Source: Batillaria attramentaria (Eukaryota > Mollusca > Gastropoda > Batillariidae). From it: a stretch of DNA of 64,000 nt. The notes beneath the pieces are model-generated. The model was not told the origin of the DNA, ran no database searches, and was given only the letters and a program-made list of their open reading frames with translations. The stretch lies in contig JACVVK020000492.1 in NCBI GenBank assembly GCA_018292915.2, positions 419,493 through 483,492 on the forward strand, in the 5' to 3' direction. A program made the position numbers and the translations under genes. Below, in pieces: positions 11,330 through 23,400 of the stretch. The stretch's first letter is position 1; every line of letters starts with the position of its first letter.

Positions 11330-12330
11330 AGATGAGAGGTGTGTTTTCATTTCGTTTTATGGTAGGTTTTATCACTGCTGGATGTAATGATGGTTCCCAA
11401 ATAACATGGTGTGTGGTCGGGTTACCGGGTACTATTAAAGTTGGTCGGTTGATTGGGTTTTTCGTCCCGGCCACAACGAGGTGATCGAAGACTGCCCTAA
11501 GGAACAGGTTATGGTCGGGTTACTGGCTACAACTAAAGTTGATTGGTTTGTTCGTTAGTTGGGATTTATCGACCCTGCCACCACGAGGTGATCGAAGACT
11601 GCCCTAAGGGACAGGTTATGGTCGGGTTACTGGCTACAAATAAAGTTGGTTGGTTTGTTCGTTAGTTGGGATTTATCCTCTATCCTCCAAGCCACAATGA
11701 GGTGATTGGAGACAGCCCTAAGGAACAGGTCATCGGTGATGGGGATAGCTACCTTAACTGAACAGTCCAGCTGAACACTTATTCAATCCAGTCAGACTGG
11801 AAGGTCGGCCACATGTTGTGTATCCTGGGCTGTAATGGACAAGTTACAAAAACAGATCCAGTTCACAGTCAGTGGAAGCGGGGCAACGTGAAAAAGGCCG
11901 GCGGAAATTTTTGGCCCTCTCGGGATTTGAACCCGGGACCTTTCGATCTGAAGTCCGACGCTTAAACCGTTGAGTCACCGACTCCCCCCGCTATTAAAGG
12001 ATTTTTTTTTTCATTTTAAGGCTGCTTTTATCATGGCTGAATATGATGGTGGCTACGAAATAACACGGTGTGTGGTCGGGTCACCGGGTACTATTAAAGT
12101 GTTTTCATTTGATTTGAAGGCAGCTTTTATCATTGTTTGATGTAAGTATTGTTCGCAAATAAGAAACGGTATGCTCGGGTCAAGTGGTAATTTCAAAGTG
12201 TCTTAATGTGATTTTATATCAGCTATTATCACTGCTGAATGTATAATGACTGTTCCGAAATAATATGAGCTTTCTTTGGGTTATCTGGTGATTTCAAAAT
12301 ATTTCAATCTAATTTCATGCCAGCACTGAT
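11330..12330. repeat. About 95-bp diverged tandem repeat, interrupted by a SINE
   Basis: Four units with GGTTTTATCACTGCTGGATG, AAATAACATGGTGTGTGGTC and ACTATTAAAG recur at about 11345, 12008, 12105 and 12200. Type 4 SINE is inserted in the first. Confidence 0.6.
11441..11990 (-). mobile_element. tRNA-derived SINE type 4
   Basis: Minus-strand head GGGGGAGTCGGTGACTCAAC with B box GGGTTCAAATCCCG. The tail side repeats GTTGGTTTGTTCGTTAGTTG and a GATCGAAGACTGCCCTAAGG module three times. Perfect 9-bp target duplication CTATTAAAG (11432-11440, 11991-11999). Copy A only. Confidence 0.75.
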
Positions 12331-12741
12331 AAAAGCGAAGAATACTAATACAAATATTAATAAATTACAGAACATTCGTCTGTAAATATGTGTTAAATGT
12401 CCGTGGAATAACTAAGAGAGAGAAATTATTATTATTATTATTGAATTTCAACCACAACAACGTGCAAATGTAATCAACAGAAAGTGATTTTACCTGCATG
12501 AACGGCATATGTCATGAATGCTGGAGGTAATGCTCCAAGGGAGCGAAAAGGTAAGTGGGCCCTGCAAGAGAGAGAACTATGCAAGCACAGGAAGCGTGAT
12601 CACCGGCAATAGTTCAAAACTAAACTGAAAGCGGATGAGTCGTTGTTAAAGTTGCTTTGTAACTGTTTTTGACAACTAATGCAATTTTTTTTTTGACGGC
12701 TAGAAAGCATGTATCGTTTTTTGTTGGTTTTATTCGGTACA

Positions 12742-12784
<43 letters not shown>

Positions 12785-12785
12785 T

Positions 12786-13259
12786 CCGGCCCCCGTAGTG
12801 TAGTGGTTAGCACTTCGGACCATGGACCTGGAGACCCGGGTCCGAGTCCCAGCCGAGGCAAGCGGGATTTTTCTACCTAGGTCGGCTACTACCCAGAGCG
12901 GGTGTGCTATGGGCCCGATGGGGAGGCTGTTGCCACACAGCCGAGCTTCACCCACTTCACGGGTGCGACTTTGGGGGTGTTTCCCTTGGTATGACACGTC
13001 ATATGATGTGGATGATTACACGGCCGGCACCGCAGGTGCCGTAGTTCCCGAGCCTCGTTTAATGCCGGGATATTTATGAAATAAGCGTGGAATGCGGCCC
13101 TGTCCCGCAGTCTCAAACCACACGGACCTCCATAGCATCATCTTACCATCATCCTCATCTCCATCATCATGCATAATCAAAATTGCCCCGCTTCCGAGCT
13201 CTCCGTGGATTCCAGCCATGACAGGGAGATTCACCACTGGAGCCGGCAAAGAGTTGTGG

Positions 13260-13263
<4 letters not shown>
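12786..13263 (+). mobile_element. tRNA-derived SINE type 2, copy 1
   Basis: About 478 bp. The head GTAGTGTAGTGGTTAGCACT is an A-box region and GTCCGAGTCCCAG a B box. The long tRNA-unrelated body ends GAGTTGTGGCAGC before a CA tract. Near the end of duplication copy A. Confidence 0.8.
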
Positions 13264-13351
<88 letters not shown>

Positions 13352-13376
13352 TATTATTATTATTATTATTATTATT
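13264..13376. repeat. (CA)n followed by (ATT)n microsatellite
   Basis: About 42 CA units then 8 ATT units, at the tail of the type 2 SINE. Confidence 0.95.
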
Positions 13377-13612
13377 TATAGTATTACAAGGTAACTCAAG
13401 TGTATGAGTTGAGTAGGTTGAATGTTTAATGAACTTAAGGAAAACGAGCGACAAATCAAATGACAGGATATACTAACATAACATTGCTAACACCTTTCCG
13501 CTTCTATACTCAAAGTTGAAAAGAAGTTGAAATGGTGATCTTTACTGTAATGGAAAAACCAGGTACGGCATGGGCATTAGCAAGTAGCAGTCACCTCTGT
13601 CTGCCTGTCTGT

Positions 13613-13615
<3 letters not shown>

Positions 13616-13702
<87 letters not shown>
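13616..13702. repeat. (CT)n(CA)n compound microsatellite
   Basis: About 22 CT units run directly into 20 CA units. Confidence 0.95.
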
Positions 13703-13704
<2 letters not shown>

Positions 13705-13740
13705 ATTGTAAAAGAAACACTAACTCATTTCAAAATTAAA

Positions 13741-14330
13741 CTTGAGGAGCAAAGCCTCCTTGGCTCACTTGTGAGATGGGTCAAGGTCATTCAAAAGAGT
13801 ATGTTTGTAAAGCTCTTAACACTAGCTCTCCTGAAGTAACGTGTCTCGTGTGTTCATAGTTTCTGAGAAAACGACAAATGGCAATATAACAGTTTTTCCA
13901 GGACAGCTTCTATGACCTTGACCTTGGGTCAAGGTCATTCAAATGAGATCTGTGAGTGAAGAGCTTATCAGTGATTATCATTATGCCAAGTTTGATAGCT
14001 ATAGCGTTTGTAGTTTATGTACAAACGGTAATTTAAAATTTCACAACGGACAGCTGTAATGACACTGACCTTGAGTCAAGATCATTCAAATGGGTCTGCA
14101 TAGGTCTCGTTGCTGTCTATCAGTGTGCCTTGTTTGGTGCCTCTGCTGTTTGTTGTTTCCAAGAAATGGCTAACGTGAAAGTACCTTGCCTCAAGGAAAT
14201 TGAATACAAGTATGCCAGTACAGGCTTTATCAATGTCTATCATCCTGCAAAGTTTGATGCCTCTGGTACCTCTATATTCTGAGAAGAAGGCAAGAGAAGA
14301 GAAATTCATTTTATTTATGGGGCTCATTGC
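13741..14330. mobile_element. Element with repeated nuclear-receptor-like palindromes, copy 1
   Basis: Starts GAGGAGCAAAGCCTCCTTGG then CTCACTTGTGAG. Contains modules with TGACCTTGACC and GGTCAAGGTCATTC. Right end degraded. Same family as 32788-34108. Confidence 0.6.
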
Positions 14331-14426
14331 CCAGGATAAATCATGGTTACGTATCTTCATTGTATTCATATGTCGCCTGAGAATATAATTATGTCTTTCG
14401 ATTTATCGCCCCTCGCGGTCCAAGGG

Positions 14427-14798
14427 GAGGTCTGTGGTCAAGTGGTTAGGTGACCAGTGCGAGAGGTCAGGTTCGAGTCCCACTCGGGGGCAAAGATTTT
14501 TTTTTTCTTCTCGTACGTCGCACCGTTCATTCGGGCCTTTCACCGTTCTCTCCGGGTACTCCGGCTTCCTCCCCCTCTGCTTCGGAAATGTTCAGCCCAC
14601 AAAATTTGAAAATAAATGCAATTCTAAATTCCGAAACTGAAAATAACTGAGCTGACCCTTCGCACCACGTGATTGTAATGTGTTTATGTCCAGTGTGTGA
14701 GAGAATGCGTGTGATTCACGTGAGCCTGCGTGTTTTGTTCAGTTCGCGGCGCTTCCAGGCGGTTCAAAGTTGGGTAAACCGCCTATACAATACTCAGT

Positions 14799-14830
<32 letters not shown>

Positions 14831-14834
14831 TTTG
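14427..14834 (+). mobile_element. tRNA-derived SINE type 3, copy 1
   Basis: Head GGTCTGTGGTCAAGTGGTTA (A box) and GGTTCGAGTCCCACTC (B box), a body with TTCTCTCCGGGTACTCCGGC, ending in an AGT microsatellite. Confidence 0.75.
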
Positions 14835-14850
14835 TAGTAGTAGTATCATT

Positions 14851-15316
14851 AAAGGCCCAAAAGCGCAGTAGCCGGTGACAGTGTGGCTACCAAACTTAAC
14901 CTTGTAGCTGACTAACTATTTTCCGGCTGTGAAACGTCAGTGTGTCGCATTCCGAGCTTGACTAATATCTAAGATAGACTTTCTTGTATTTTTTTATTGT
15001 ACTTTCTTGTCCCTTCCGGGAAATTCGGGGGGGGGGGGGTGGAGCCGGGATAGCTGAATGGTAAAGCTTTGGACTCTCGATGCTCGGGTCGCGAGTTCGA
15101 ATCCCGGCTTGGGCCAAATATTGGTGCTGGCCTTTTTCTGGTTGCCCCGTCTTTGATATCACCCTTGCGTGGTGGAAAAGGACGTTAAACTCCCAAACAC
15201 CCACCCACCCTTTCGGGAAATTCGGGCTGCTTCCCCATCGTCGGCTGCTCGAACTCAGTAGGCTACAAGGTCGAGTCTCGCTACGACACTGTCGCCGGTT
15301 ACTGCGTTTTGGCTTC
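14851..15316. mobile_element. Inverted-repeat element interrupted by a SINE
   Basis: Left end AAAGGCCCAAAAGCGCAGTA and right end, reversed, AAGCCAAAACGCAGTAACC are similar over about 60 bp. A SINE at 15041-15209 is nested inside, duplicating about 16 bases (GGGAAATTCGGG core). Confidence 0.55.
15041..15209 (+). mobile_element. SINE type 1, copy 3
   Basis: Full head, body and tail, nested in the inverted-repeat element at 14851-15316, with a long target duplication around GGGAAATTCGGG. Confidence 0.8.
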
Positions 15317-15319
15317 AAT

Positions 15320-16300
15320 CACCTGAACGTAGGCCTGCCTGTACGTGTATTTGCGAATGTGTCTTATACAGCCAAATATATGTTTAAATTAGGGCCTTTA
15401 AATAAATATATTATCCAGATCTGAGACGCCACCAAAACACGGCCTCAGAACGATCTGTGAGCCCCCCCCCCCCCCCCCCCCCCGCCCCACCAACCCACAC
15501 CCTAACCCACTCAAAAACCCAACACCCCACCCCCACACGTCCACACCCCCTCCCCCACGCCCTACCAAACAAACAAAAATAAATTAGGGCCAAAAATATA
15601 TTAGTAAGATCTACAACACCACCAAACCAGCTGAGAAGGATCTTAAAAAAGGGCTTTTAAATACATCGCCCAGACCTGTGACGTAGCGTATAGCTAGTAT
15701 AGTCTGCAGGGTATTGCCAGGATAGTTTCTAGTTCCGACCCAGGAAACAGAGCAATTTCCCGTCAAGTCAAGGAAAGAGCTGTCACCAGAGACGCGGCGA
15801 CCACACTGAGGCGTTAAGGACACACATTGACCGTGGGGTCGTGTTCGATGTTTATTTGGGGTACCCTGTTTGGGAAACGAGCTAGTCTGTAGTGATTTTT
15901 GTTGTCATGAAAAAGCGTGATTTTTTTGGTGTGTTATGTAGGTCAAGGTGCATGCCAGGCGTTCACAAAAAGAGGCAATCTGCCAGTGAAGCTGGGACTT
16001 TTTGCACAGAGGTCGGACACAAGTGAGGCAAGCGGATTTGTGGGAACTACACAGAAAGTAGACGTGCATTACTCTAGTAAAGCCTGCAGAGAAAGGAGTC
16101 ATTCAAATTTTTTAAACCCCTGCCAGGTGCGTGTCTTTGAATGGTTTGTTCATGGTAGTAATTGTTTCGAGATTGAAGCATTAATTTTTTAGGGGTGACT
16201 ATGATGCCTGAGGCTAACAGGGAATATATAGGCATTTTGAGGCCCTGTGTCTGTGTCCTTCGGCCTGAGCGCTCCAGTAATGTAAAACTAGTCGTAGAAT
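15320..16300. other. Unique spacer between duplication copies
   Basis: C-rich run at 15463-15483 and otherwise ordinary AT-balanced sequence. No exon with a signal peptide for QREP-A was recognised on the minus strand. Confidence 0.4.
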
Positions 16301-16302
16301 TT

Positions 16303-16740
16303 GAATGTCGTAATGTGCTCAATGTGTACAACATTGTATCTCAATAAGAGCTGTACTTATCGTAAGTAGAGTATTGAATGTCGTAGTGTGCTCAATGTGT
16401 ACAACATTGTATCTCAATAAGAGCTGTACTTATCATAAGTAGAGTATTGAATGTCGTAATGTGCTCAATGTGTACAACATTGTATGTCAATAAGAGCTGT
16501 ACTTATCATAAGTAGAGTATTGAATGTCGTAATATGCTCAATGTGTACAACATTATATCTCAATAAGAGCTGTACTTATCATAAGTAGAGTATTGAATGT
16601 CGTAATGTGCTCAATGTGTACAACATTGTATCTCAATAAGAGCTGTACTTATCATAAGTAGAGTATTGAATGTCGTAATGTGCTCAATGTGTACAACATT
16701 GTATCTCAATAAGAGCTGTACTTATCATAAGTAGAGTATT
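16303..16740. repeat. 73-bp tandem satellite, copy B (6 units)
   Basis: Exactly six 73-bp units (438 bp) of the same sequence as at the window start, at the left boundary of duplication copy B. Units differ by single bases. Confidence 0.9.
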
Positions 16741-16906
16741 TCCAGCATACAGGCGCACTAATGAGCAAAACTGTTCCAAAACGAAAGTTGGCTTAGCAAA
16801 GCTGGAATTAGCCCGTTCAAGGAAAAAACAAACAAACAAACACACAAACAAAACAACAACAACAAAAACAAAAACAAAAACAGAATTTTTTTTTATACCA
16901 ACTTGT

Positions 16907-16912
16907 TTTATT
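16907..16912 (-). terminator. Possible polyadenylation signal of QREP-B
   Basis: AATAAA on the minus strand about 495 bp past the QREP-B stop, paralogous to 372-377. Confidence 0.35.
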
Positions 16913-17407
16913 TCAATCAATATTTTCAATGCTTCCAACATTTGAACGTGTCTCTTTACAATTGGACCCCAGTTACTCTGTACAATTGCACCCCAGTTAC
17001 TCATTACAGCAGGCAAGAAATCAATGATTATCACGTTACTGGCAAATGGGAGGTTTATGACGGAGAGTCACTGTATGAATGTTACATGTTACTTTGTACA
17101 TGTATGAATGTTGTACTTGTTTGGTCGGGCTGGAAATTTGTCTGTACGAGGACATTCTCCGGTCACCTGTGACTTTCGTGAAAGCTTATATATTTAATCA
17201 CCGCTTGATGCCAAATCACTCAGAGTGAATCGTTCTTTTTCATCCCTCGGCATGCTGGAGAAAACTGGTGTGAAAGGAATGAACCACAGTAGGCCTATAG
17301 TAGGCATAAATATACTACTGGCATAATGAAATAGGTATGCAAAAGAAACCGGTCATTGCTTTGGGAACGGATAAAACACAGAGCCTTCATTGTGTGACTT
17401 TTACATT

Positions 17408-20400
17408 TCACTCATCAGCATGCAGGAGAAAGCCGCTAAATGCTGTGAGAGTAGAAGCCAAATGATTCAGATGGGTGCTCTGCAGCCACACCCTTTGCCC
17501 CGCCCTCAGGTGGACAGTCACGTGACACGTGCTGGTCTCGTAGTAATCACCGTATTGACCGTAAACATGGCAGAGCATCTGGTTGTCGGCCATCATCCTC
17601 ATGTCACCGTAGTCACCAGAGGAACTGGAAGCGTCGGCAGCAGTGGCGATCAGGAAGTAGGTACCGGTATAGGGGACGGTGAAGCGGCCTGTAGTCCCGC
17701 TGTAGGCGCCTCCCTCGTTCAGCAGCACAGTGTCCGGGATGACGGGTTTAGGAGAGTTGACTACTTGGGTACGCGACATACGGGCGTGAAAAGCAACACG
17801 ACGAGTGGCAGTCTCTGCACAAAACATAGAACAATTGATATGAAGCACACGGCTATGTAAGTAATTCATACTACTTGATTCATACTTGGCGGAGGAGGTT
17901 GGCAGTCGGTACGTATATTTCCATATGCTTTACTGCCAACAACACAGCCACAGACACTGAGTTTGACGACAAACGCATGGAGAGAAGTGGCAGGTGCAGA
18001 CTGCCTTCAGCGAGCACAACACTACACAAGCGACCTGTTACTCTATTTCTTCCTTGCCTGTTGTTACGGGCGTGGCTGTGCCTTTTGTTTGTGTTTTGGT
18101 TGTATGCTGAAAGATAACAGCTGTATTGTTTGTTCAGTTGTTTTTGAAGATCGAGTGAGACAGGAAAGTTGCTACGTCAAGTTTAGTTCATATTCTGTTT
18201 TAGTGATGTAAATCTGTTTCCTTTATTCCAGAGGTTTCTATTGTTATCACGAGTATTCGAGAAGCGGTGACCTTGTTTTGACTGTAGCTATTTCGCCTCG
18301 GGCGGCTGTATGCACTTAGGGCCTGGAGCTGAGTCGCTCGGAAAGTTCGTGCAAAGCGCTTTGTTCTGACTTGTTTATGACTAGAAGGTGTTATATAACG
18401 CGCCTAGGTTCGACAGGCAGGTACTTGATTATTCTGGATTCTTCTTTAGTTTTAAAATAGTGATAAGGTGATTCACGTTCTGATTTTTGATTGGTTCTTT
18501 TATAAGAGTGGTCCAGAATGTACTAGAATACTGTAATTGTATAATTATAAGGCCCGGAGATGTTTGCGTGTGGGTGTGTGCACGAGAGAAGCTTGTATTT
18601 GCGAAGCTTGAAAGTGCTGTGTAACACCAGAGAAGTGCTGTAATAAACTCCACACGGTTATAACTTTTCTACGCGCTCATGTGTCTGAGTGAGTGAGAGA
18701 CAACGTGCAGTCCACAAGAACTCGCTACGTGAGGAAGTGTTCGCCTGTGTGTCATCGATTCACCTCGATAAGACGACGGGCTCTCCAACACATCTCTACA
18801 CGTAACACTTGTGCTGTATAAGTACAGTATACGCCGGTTATAAGAAACTCGAGGGGGGGGGGGGAATTTTTTGGTTTCTTATATCCGAGTTTTCTTAAAT
18901 CTGAAAGTCGGATATAAGAAAGTATTTTGAAAAATATTTCTTATAACCGAGTTCAGTGAAAAAAAAGGCTTAAAACATTTCTTTTTTCTCAGTTCGTGTA
19001 TGTTTTGCATTAAATTAAGAAATATCTGGTTTCTCTTAAAGACCTGCACAGAATATATATGTGTAGAGTTAATATACACCAGTGCGCTTGTGTCCTTCAA
19101 TGTCAGATTTTTTTGTTTGAACATGAATATACTGTTTTTGCTTCCCAACTGTAGCGCTGGCGGTCATGTGGTAAAGAAAAAACAAAACAAAAAGAAAAAT
19201 AACCAACCAACCAAACCAACCAACCAACCAACCAAACAAACGAAAAAGAGCTAAGGAGAGAGAGAGAGAGAGAGATTCTGAGTTATGTGCGCTTGTGTCC
19301 TGCAATGTCAGATTTTTTTGTTTGAACATGAAAATACTGTTTTTGCTTCCCAACTGTAGCGCTGGCGGTCATGTGGTAAAGAAAAAACAAAACAAAAAGA
19401 AAAAAACCAACCAAACAAACAAAAAAGAGCTAAGGAGAGAGAGAGAGAGAGATTCTGAGTTATTCAGTGAATAATCTAGTCTTACCAACGAAAAATTTTG
19501 GGAACACAAGTTTTATTTTTTTCTTTTCAAAGTGAATAATGTAATCATGATCATTCGCAATCATGTGCCTGTCCTAAGTGACGTCAGACCTGACCTGTTT
19601 TTTTAGAATGAGTGAAATTTTCTTGGAAATGTACTTTCGGTTTCTTACAATGAGTGAAATTTTCTTGGAAATGTACTTTCGGTTTCTTATATCCGAGTTT
19701 TTGTATCAAGCGGGACAAGAAATTTGCTTTCCTAAAACCGAGTTTTCTTATAAGCGAGTTTCTTGTATCCGAGTTTTTGTAATACATAATAAAGAAGAGT
19801 TTGGCCGGGGGAAAAAAATTCGTTGGCAATAACCGAGTTTTCTTATATCCGAGTTGCTTATATCCGGCATCCACTGTACTATGGTTCAGTTGGGTACAGT
19901 TCGCCCGTTAGGGGGTGCAAATGTATACCAGTCAAGTCCGTCGATATTTCGCATAAAGTCGTAGAACGAAGTCAGCGGCCACGTGACTTCACCTCGCCAG
20001 ACCCCCGAGTATATCCCCCCCCCCCTCTCCTCCCGTGTTGCGGGGATACAATTGCCCTCGTTAGTGGACCCCCTAACGGGCGAACTATACCAACTAGGCA
20101 GTACTGACTGTGTATATCACTCATTATCATCCATAGTGGCCTCTTTTCCTTTGATCTCTCCTGTGAAATAAGTGTCCGTATTGTACTAGTACTGGATAAT
20201 TCGTGTGACACAGAGCGCGACACCACATGACAATCAGGCATGGTTCCCTGCCAGAATGTTCTTTCTTTCAGACGGAAAGGACAGAGATACAGCCATTTTG
20301 GCCCCCCCCCCCCCCCCCCCCCTCCCCCCCAAAAAAAACCATCGTCATCGATGACCAAGTACATGTATTGCTACTCTTCGGGGAGAAGTCGATTCAGTCC

Positions 20401-23400
20401 TGTGTCAACACCATCGACGGCGAAACACTCGGCATATCGGTGTTTCCGATTTCATACACTCGTTGTTCAAGTACAAAACAGTAGCCTGTACATAGCAAGC
20501 ACTCATTACTCAAATTTTGGACAGTTTTAGCCAACGCTTATCAAAAGCCGTTCTCAGTCAAAAAGTTCAATCGAAGCTGGCGTCTCACCGACATGTATGC
20601 TGTTTACTGATTTGGCTGACGGTGGCAAGTCGGGACGCAAATACCGATGCTCAAGTTCGAGACGGCAGTAGACTTGACCTGACAAACACTGTGCTCTCAA
20701 ATCAAAAGCAGTTTCAACGCTAGGAAACCCCAAACCTGTGACATACAGCTGAAAAGAATCGACTGAGTCGCTCAGTCGTCCGACTGAACACTGAGAAGCT
20801 TCTTGAATCGTTTGAATCATGCATGCAGTTATAAAATGTAGCTGTAGGTGGAAAGACACTTTAGTCGGTGTACATGTGTAGCGAAGACACTTCGCTATGT
20901 TTGTGTTCAGTAAAGCAGCCATTCTTAGTACAGGCGCACTTTTAAATTGGGTCCAGCGAGCCACAGTGAAAGGTCAGTTTTCACGTGCGCTGGCCACGTG
21001 AGCGCGTGATGAGCGCGTGATTTCTTGCATAAACACTAAAGACAGAGCCCTATAATAGCGAGAGTTTCCCGCGTTTTCCTCAGTCGCTTTCTGAGAGTTC
21101 CAGAGACTGTGTGTCGTCCCTCCAGCCCTCGAATCTCCCCGGCCCCGAATCCTCTTCCTCATTTCTTATGTTCAGGCGTAGCCTCTCAGCCTCTGGAGTC
21201 AGTATTTTGTGACCAGTGTTGGACCTGTTACTGGATGCCTCTTCTATTAGGAACTATGTGCACTGCGAAGAATCTGTGATTCTGTATTGTACTGTTTGTG
21301 AACTGTGTTTGGAACCACTGAATTCGGACTTGGAATTAGTCTTCAGATGAACTTTCATGAGCCGCGAATTAACCTTTTTTTGCTTGCGCGGCGTTAAGCC
21401 CTAAATAACTAACTAACTAACTAACTCAGATGAACGGTGACTGTGTCTCATTTTATTCCCTTTTAAGTAGAGAACAGGTTATGTGTTAACAGTACTAATC
21501 GGAACTGTTCCGTAATTCAAGTTAACGGTTAGAGAGACTCTAGTGTCAGGCTCCTTTGTTTCATGCCCAGCCAGTGAGGGAGGTTTCCCAGCTTCTTGTG
21601 GAACACGCAGCACACACGCGGCCGAGCGTGTATTGTCTGTTCATTCAGTACCGACGGTCACTAGGCAGAGTAAGGAATTCCATTCACAGAGTGACCGCGC
21701 TCTCGGTTTACATCATTCACGGAATTGTCCACTCCCCGCTACTTTCAGCTGTAGTGTCCCGTCCCCCATTTAGCAGCTTAGCTTCTTCCCGCATTCTTTT
21801 GGTATAATTATTTGTAGAGTAGTGTTTTAGTAGTAGTAGTTTGTTGCCCGACAAGTATTAATCAGTCATCACGCTCATATATTTTGAGCCGAATCTGTGT
21901 TGCCTTATTACACCTAACGATTCATATGATCCGCATGTAACTTTTATTGGAATAAGTGAACACTCTGATTTTTACTCTCTTGTCAGTTGTTTCTTTCGAG
22001 AGATAGTGTAAGTTTGATGAGTGATTGAGTGCGTAAACGGGTGTGGCGCGTAGGCCCGACAGTATGATGCAATACTCTTTCGCACTACAGTCATCCTTTA
22101 ACACACATGTCAGAGTAGCTCACTAAACTAAATCTGTAGCGTTCCCGACAACCACGACGACCCCACACCCGGGGCGCTACACATGTACTACAAATATTAG
22201 AATAAACACTCGTATAGCTTCATATTAAATTCGTGAAGAATCGCGAACCCTGATCGTGCAAAGCGTGAACAGACTGAGTCAGGCTGTGCTTGATCGGTTT
22301 CCCATTCACCTCGCAAATTTACATTTCCTTGAAAGCGTTAGCATGTTTGTTTGTATCTTTAGTCGAAGTTTAGAACTTGTGTGTTTGTTTGGATTTGAGT
22401 TCATGAGTAAATTGACACCGTCTTGCCAGCATAAAAAGGCACACTTGATTCTGTCGGTGTCGTGCTCTGCCGACGTACAAACTCGTTCGTCTGTAGCCGC
22501 TTTCGACTGTATTAGGATAAACGTTCAAAAGATACCATAAATTGCCCCCCCCCCTCCCCCCCCCCCCCCCCCGAAAAAAAAAAGGATGATAAAGCTGATA
22601 AAGCATTTACACCCCATCAAGCTGTGGTATACCGACTCGGATTAGCTTGGCTAAAGCTCAGGGTTGATTTGCGTCTTGGATCATAATACCCGTCGGTATA
22701 CCACAGCTTGATGGGGAATATCAGTTGATTATTATCTGTTTTCCTACTTACGTTTAGAGTTCTCAGTCTTACTTTTTTGTACTACTATGTCTTTAGATGC
22801 TGAATGGTATGACGTGTGGGGGGGGGAGGGTGGTGGGGGCATGTGGGTGGGGGGGGGACGTATGTGTGTGTGTGGGGGGGGGGGGTGCGTGTGTATGTGT
22901 GTGGGGGGGGGATGTGTGGGGGCGTCTGCGTGGCGTGTGGGGGCGTGTGTGGACGGGGGGGGGTGTATGTGGGGGGGTGTATGGGGGGGGTGTATGGGGG
23001 GGCGTGTGTGTATGTGGGGGGGTGAGGGCGTTGTGGGGGAGGGGGGCGAGTGTATGTGCGAGGGCGTGTGGGGGGGAGGGGGGCATGTGTATGTGTGAGG
23101 GCGTGTGGGGGGGGGGGGATGGAGGGAATGGGGACTGTGTGTGGCGGGGGTAGGGGGAAGGGAGACCTGTGTGTGTTGACAGCATCGTTAGTGTCCACTT
23201 TACAGACACTGGATAAGGACGCTGTTTCGCTCACTCAGTGCAGCGGCGTTGTTGTTGACGAGCGTTTTGATGTCTTTGACTGCGGCCTTGAGGTCTTTTA
23301 CTGCGGCCTTCATGTCTGTGTTCTCGGCCTTGAGATCTTTGTTCTCGGCCTCCAGTAGAGTGAGGCGCACAATGGTCTCGTCCACCACTAGCGCCGCTTC

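Larger units (their letters stand above)
1..12750. repeat. Segmental duplication, copy A
   Basis: Aligns collinearly with 16303-34230. Shared landmarks are the 73-bp satellite, C1q exon, solo LTR, foldback element, coil exon, Ig exons and the block around 11030-12500. Copy-A-only material includes SINEs at 7590, 8484 and 11441, the 4365-4765 element and an expanded minisatellite at 9640-10430. Both copies have the same orientation, so the duplication is tandem. Confidence 0.85.

Noticed and set aside
12498..12565. Minus-strand segment ending GTTCATGCAG/GTAAAA with a signal-peptidase-like AVHA-G as a QREP-A first exon
   Set aside because: It has no in-frame ATG, needs a further upstream exon, and the aligned copy B sequence (near 32725) has lost the donor while copy B has a better signal exon at 34493.
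19972..20364. 130-codon minus frame with a Gly-rich run
   Set aside because: Spans a poly-C run and a truncated foldback element; the copy A paralogue is not open over the same span.
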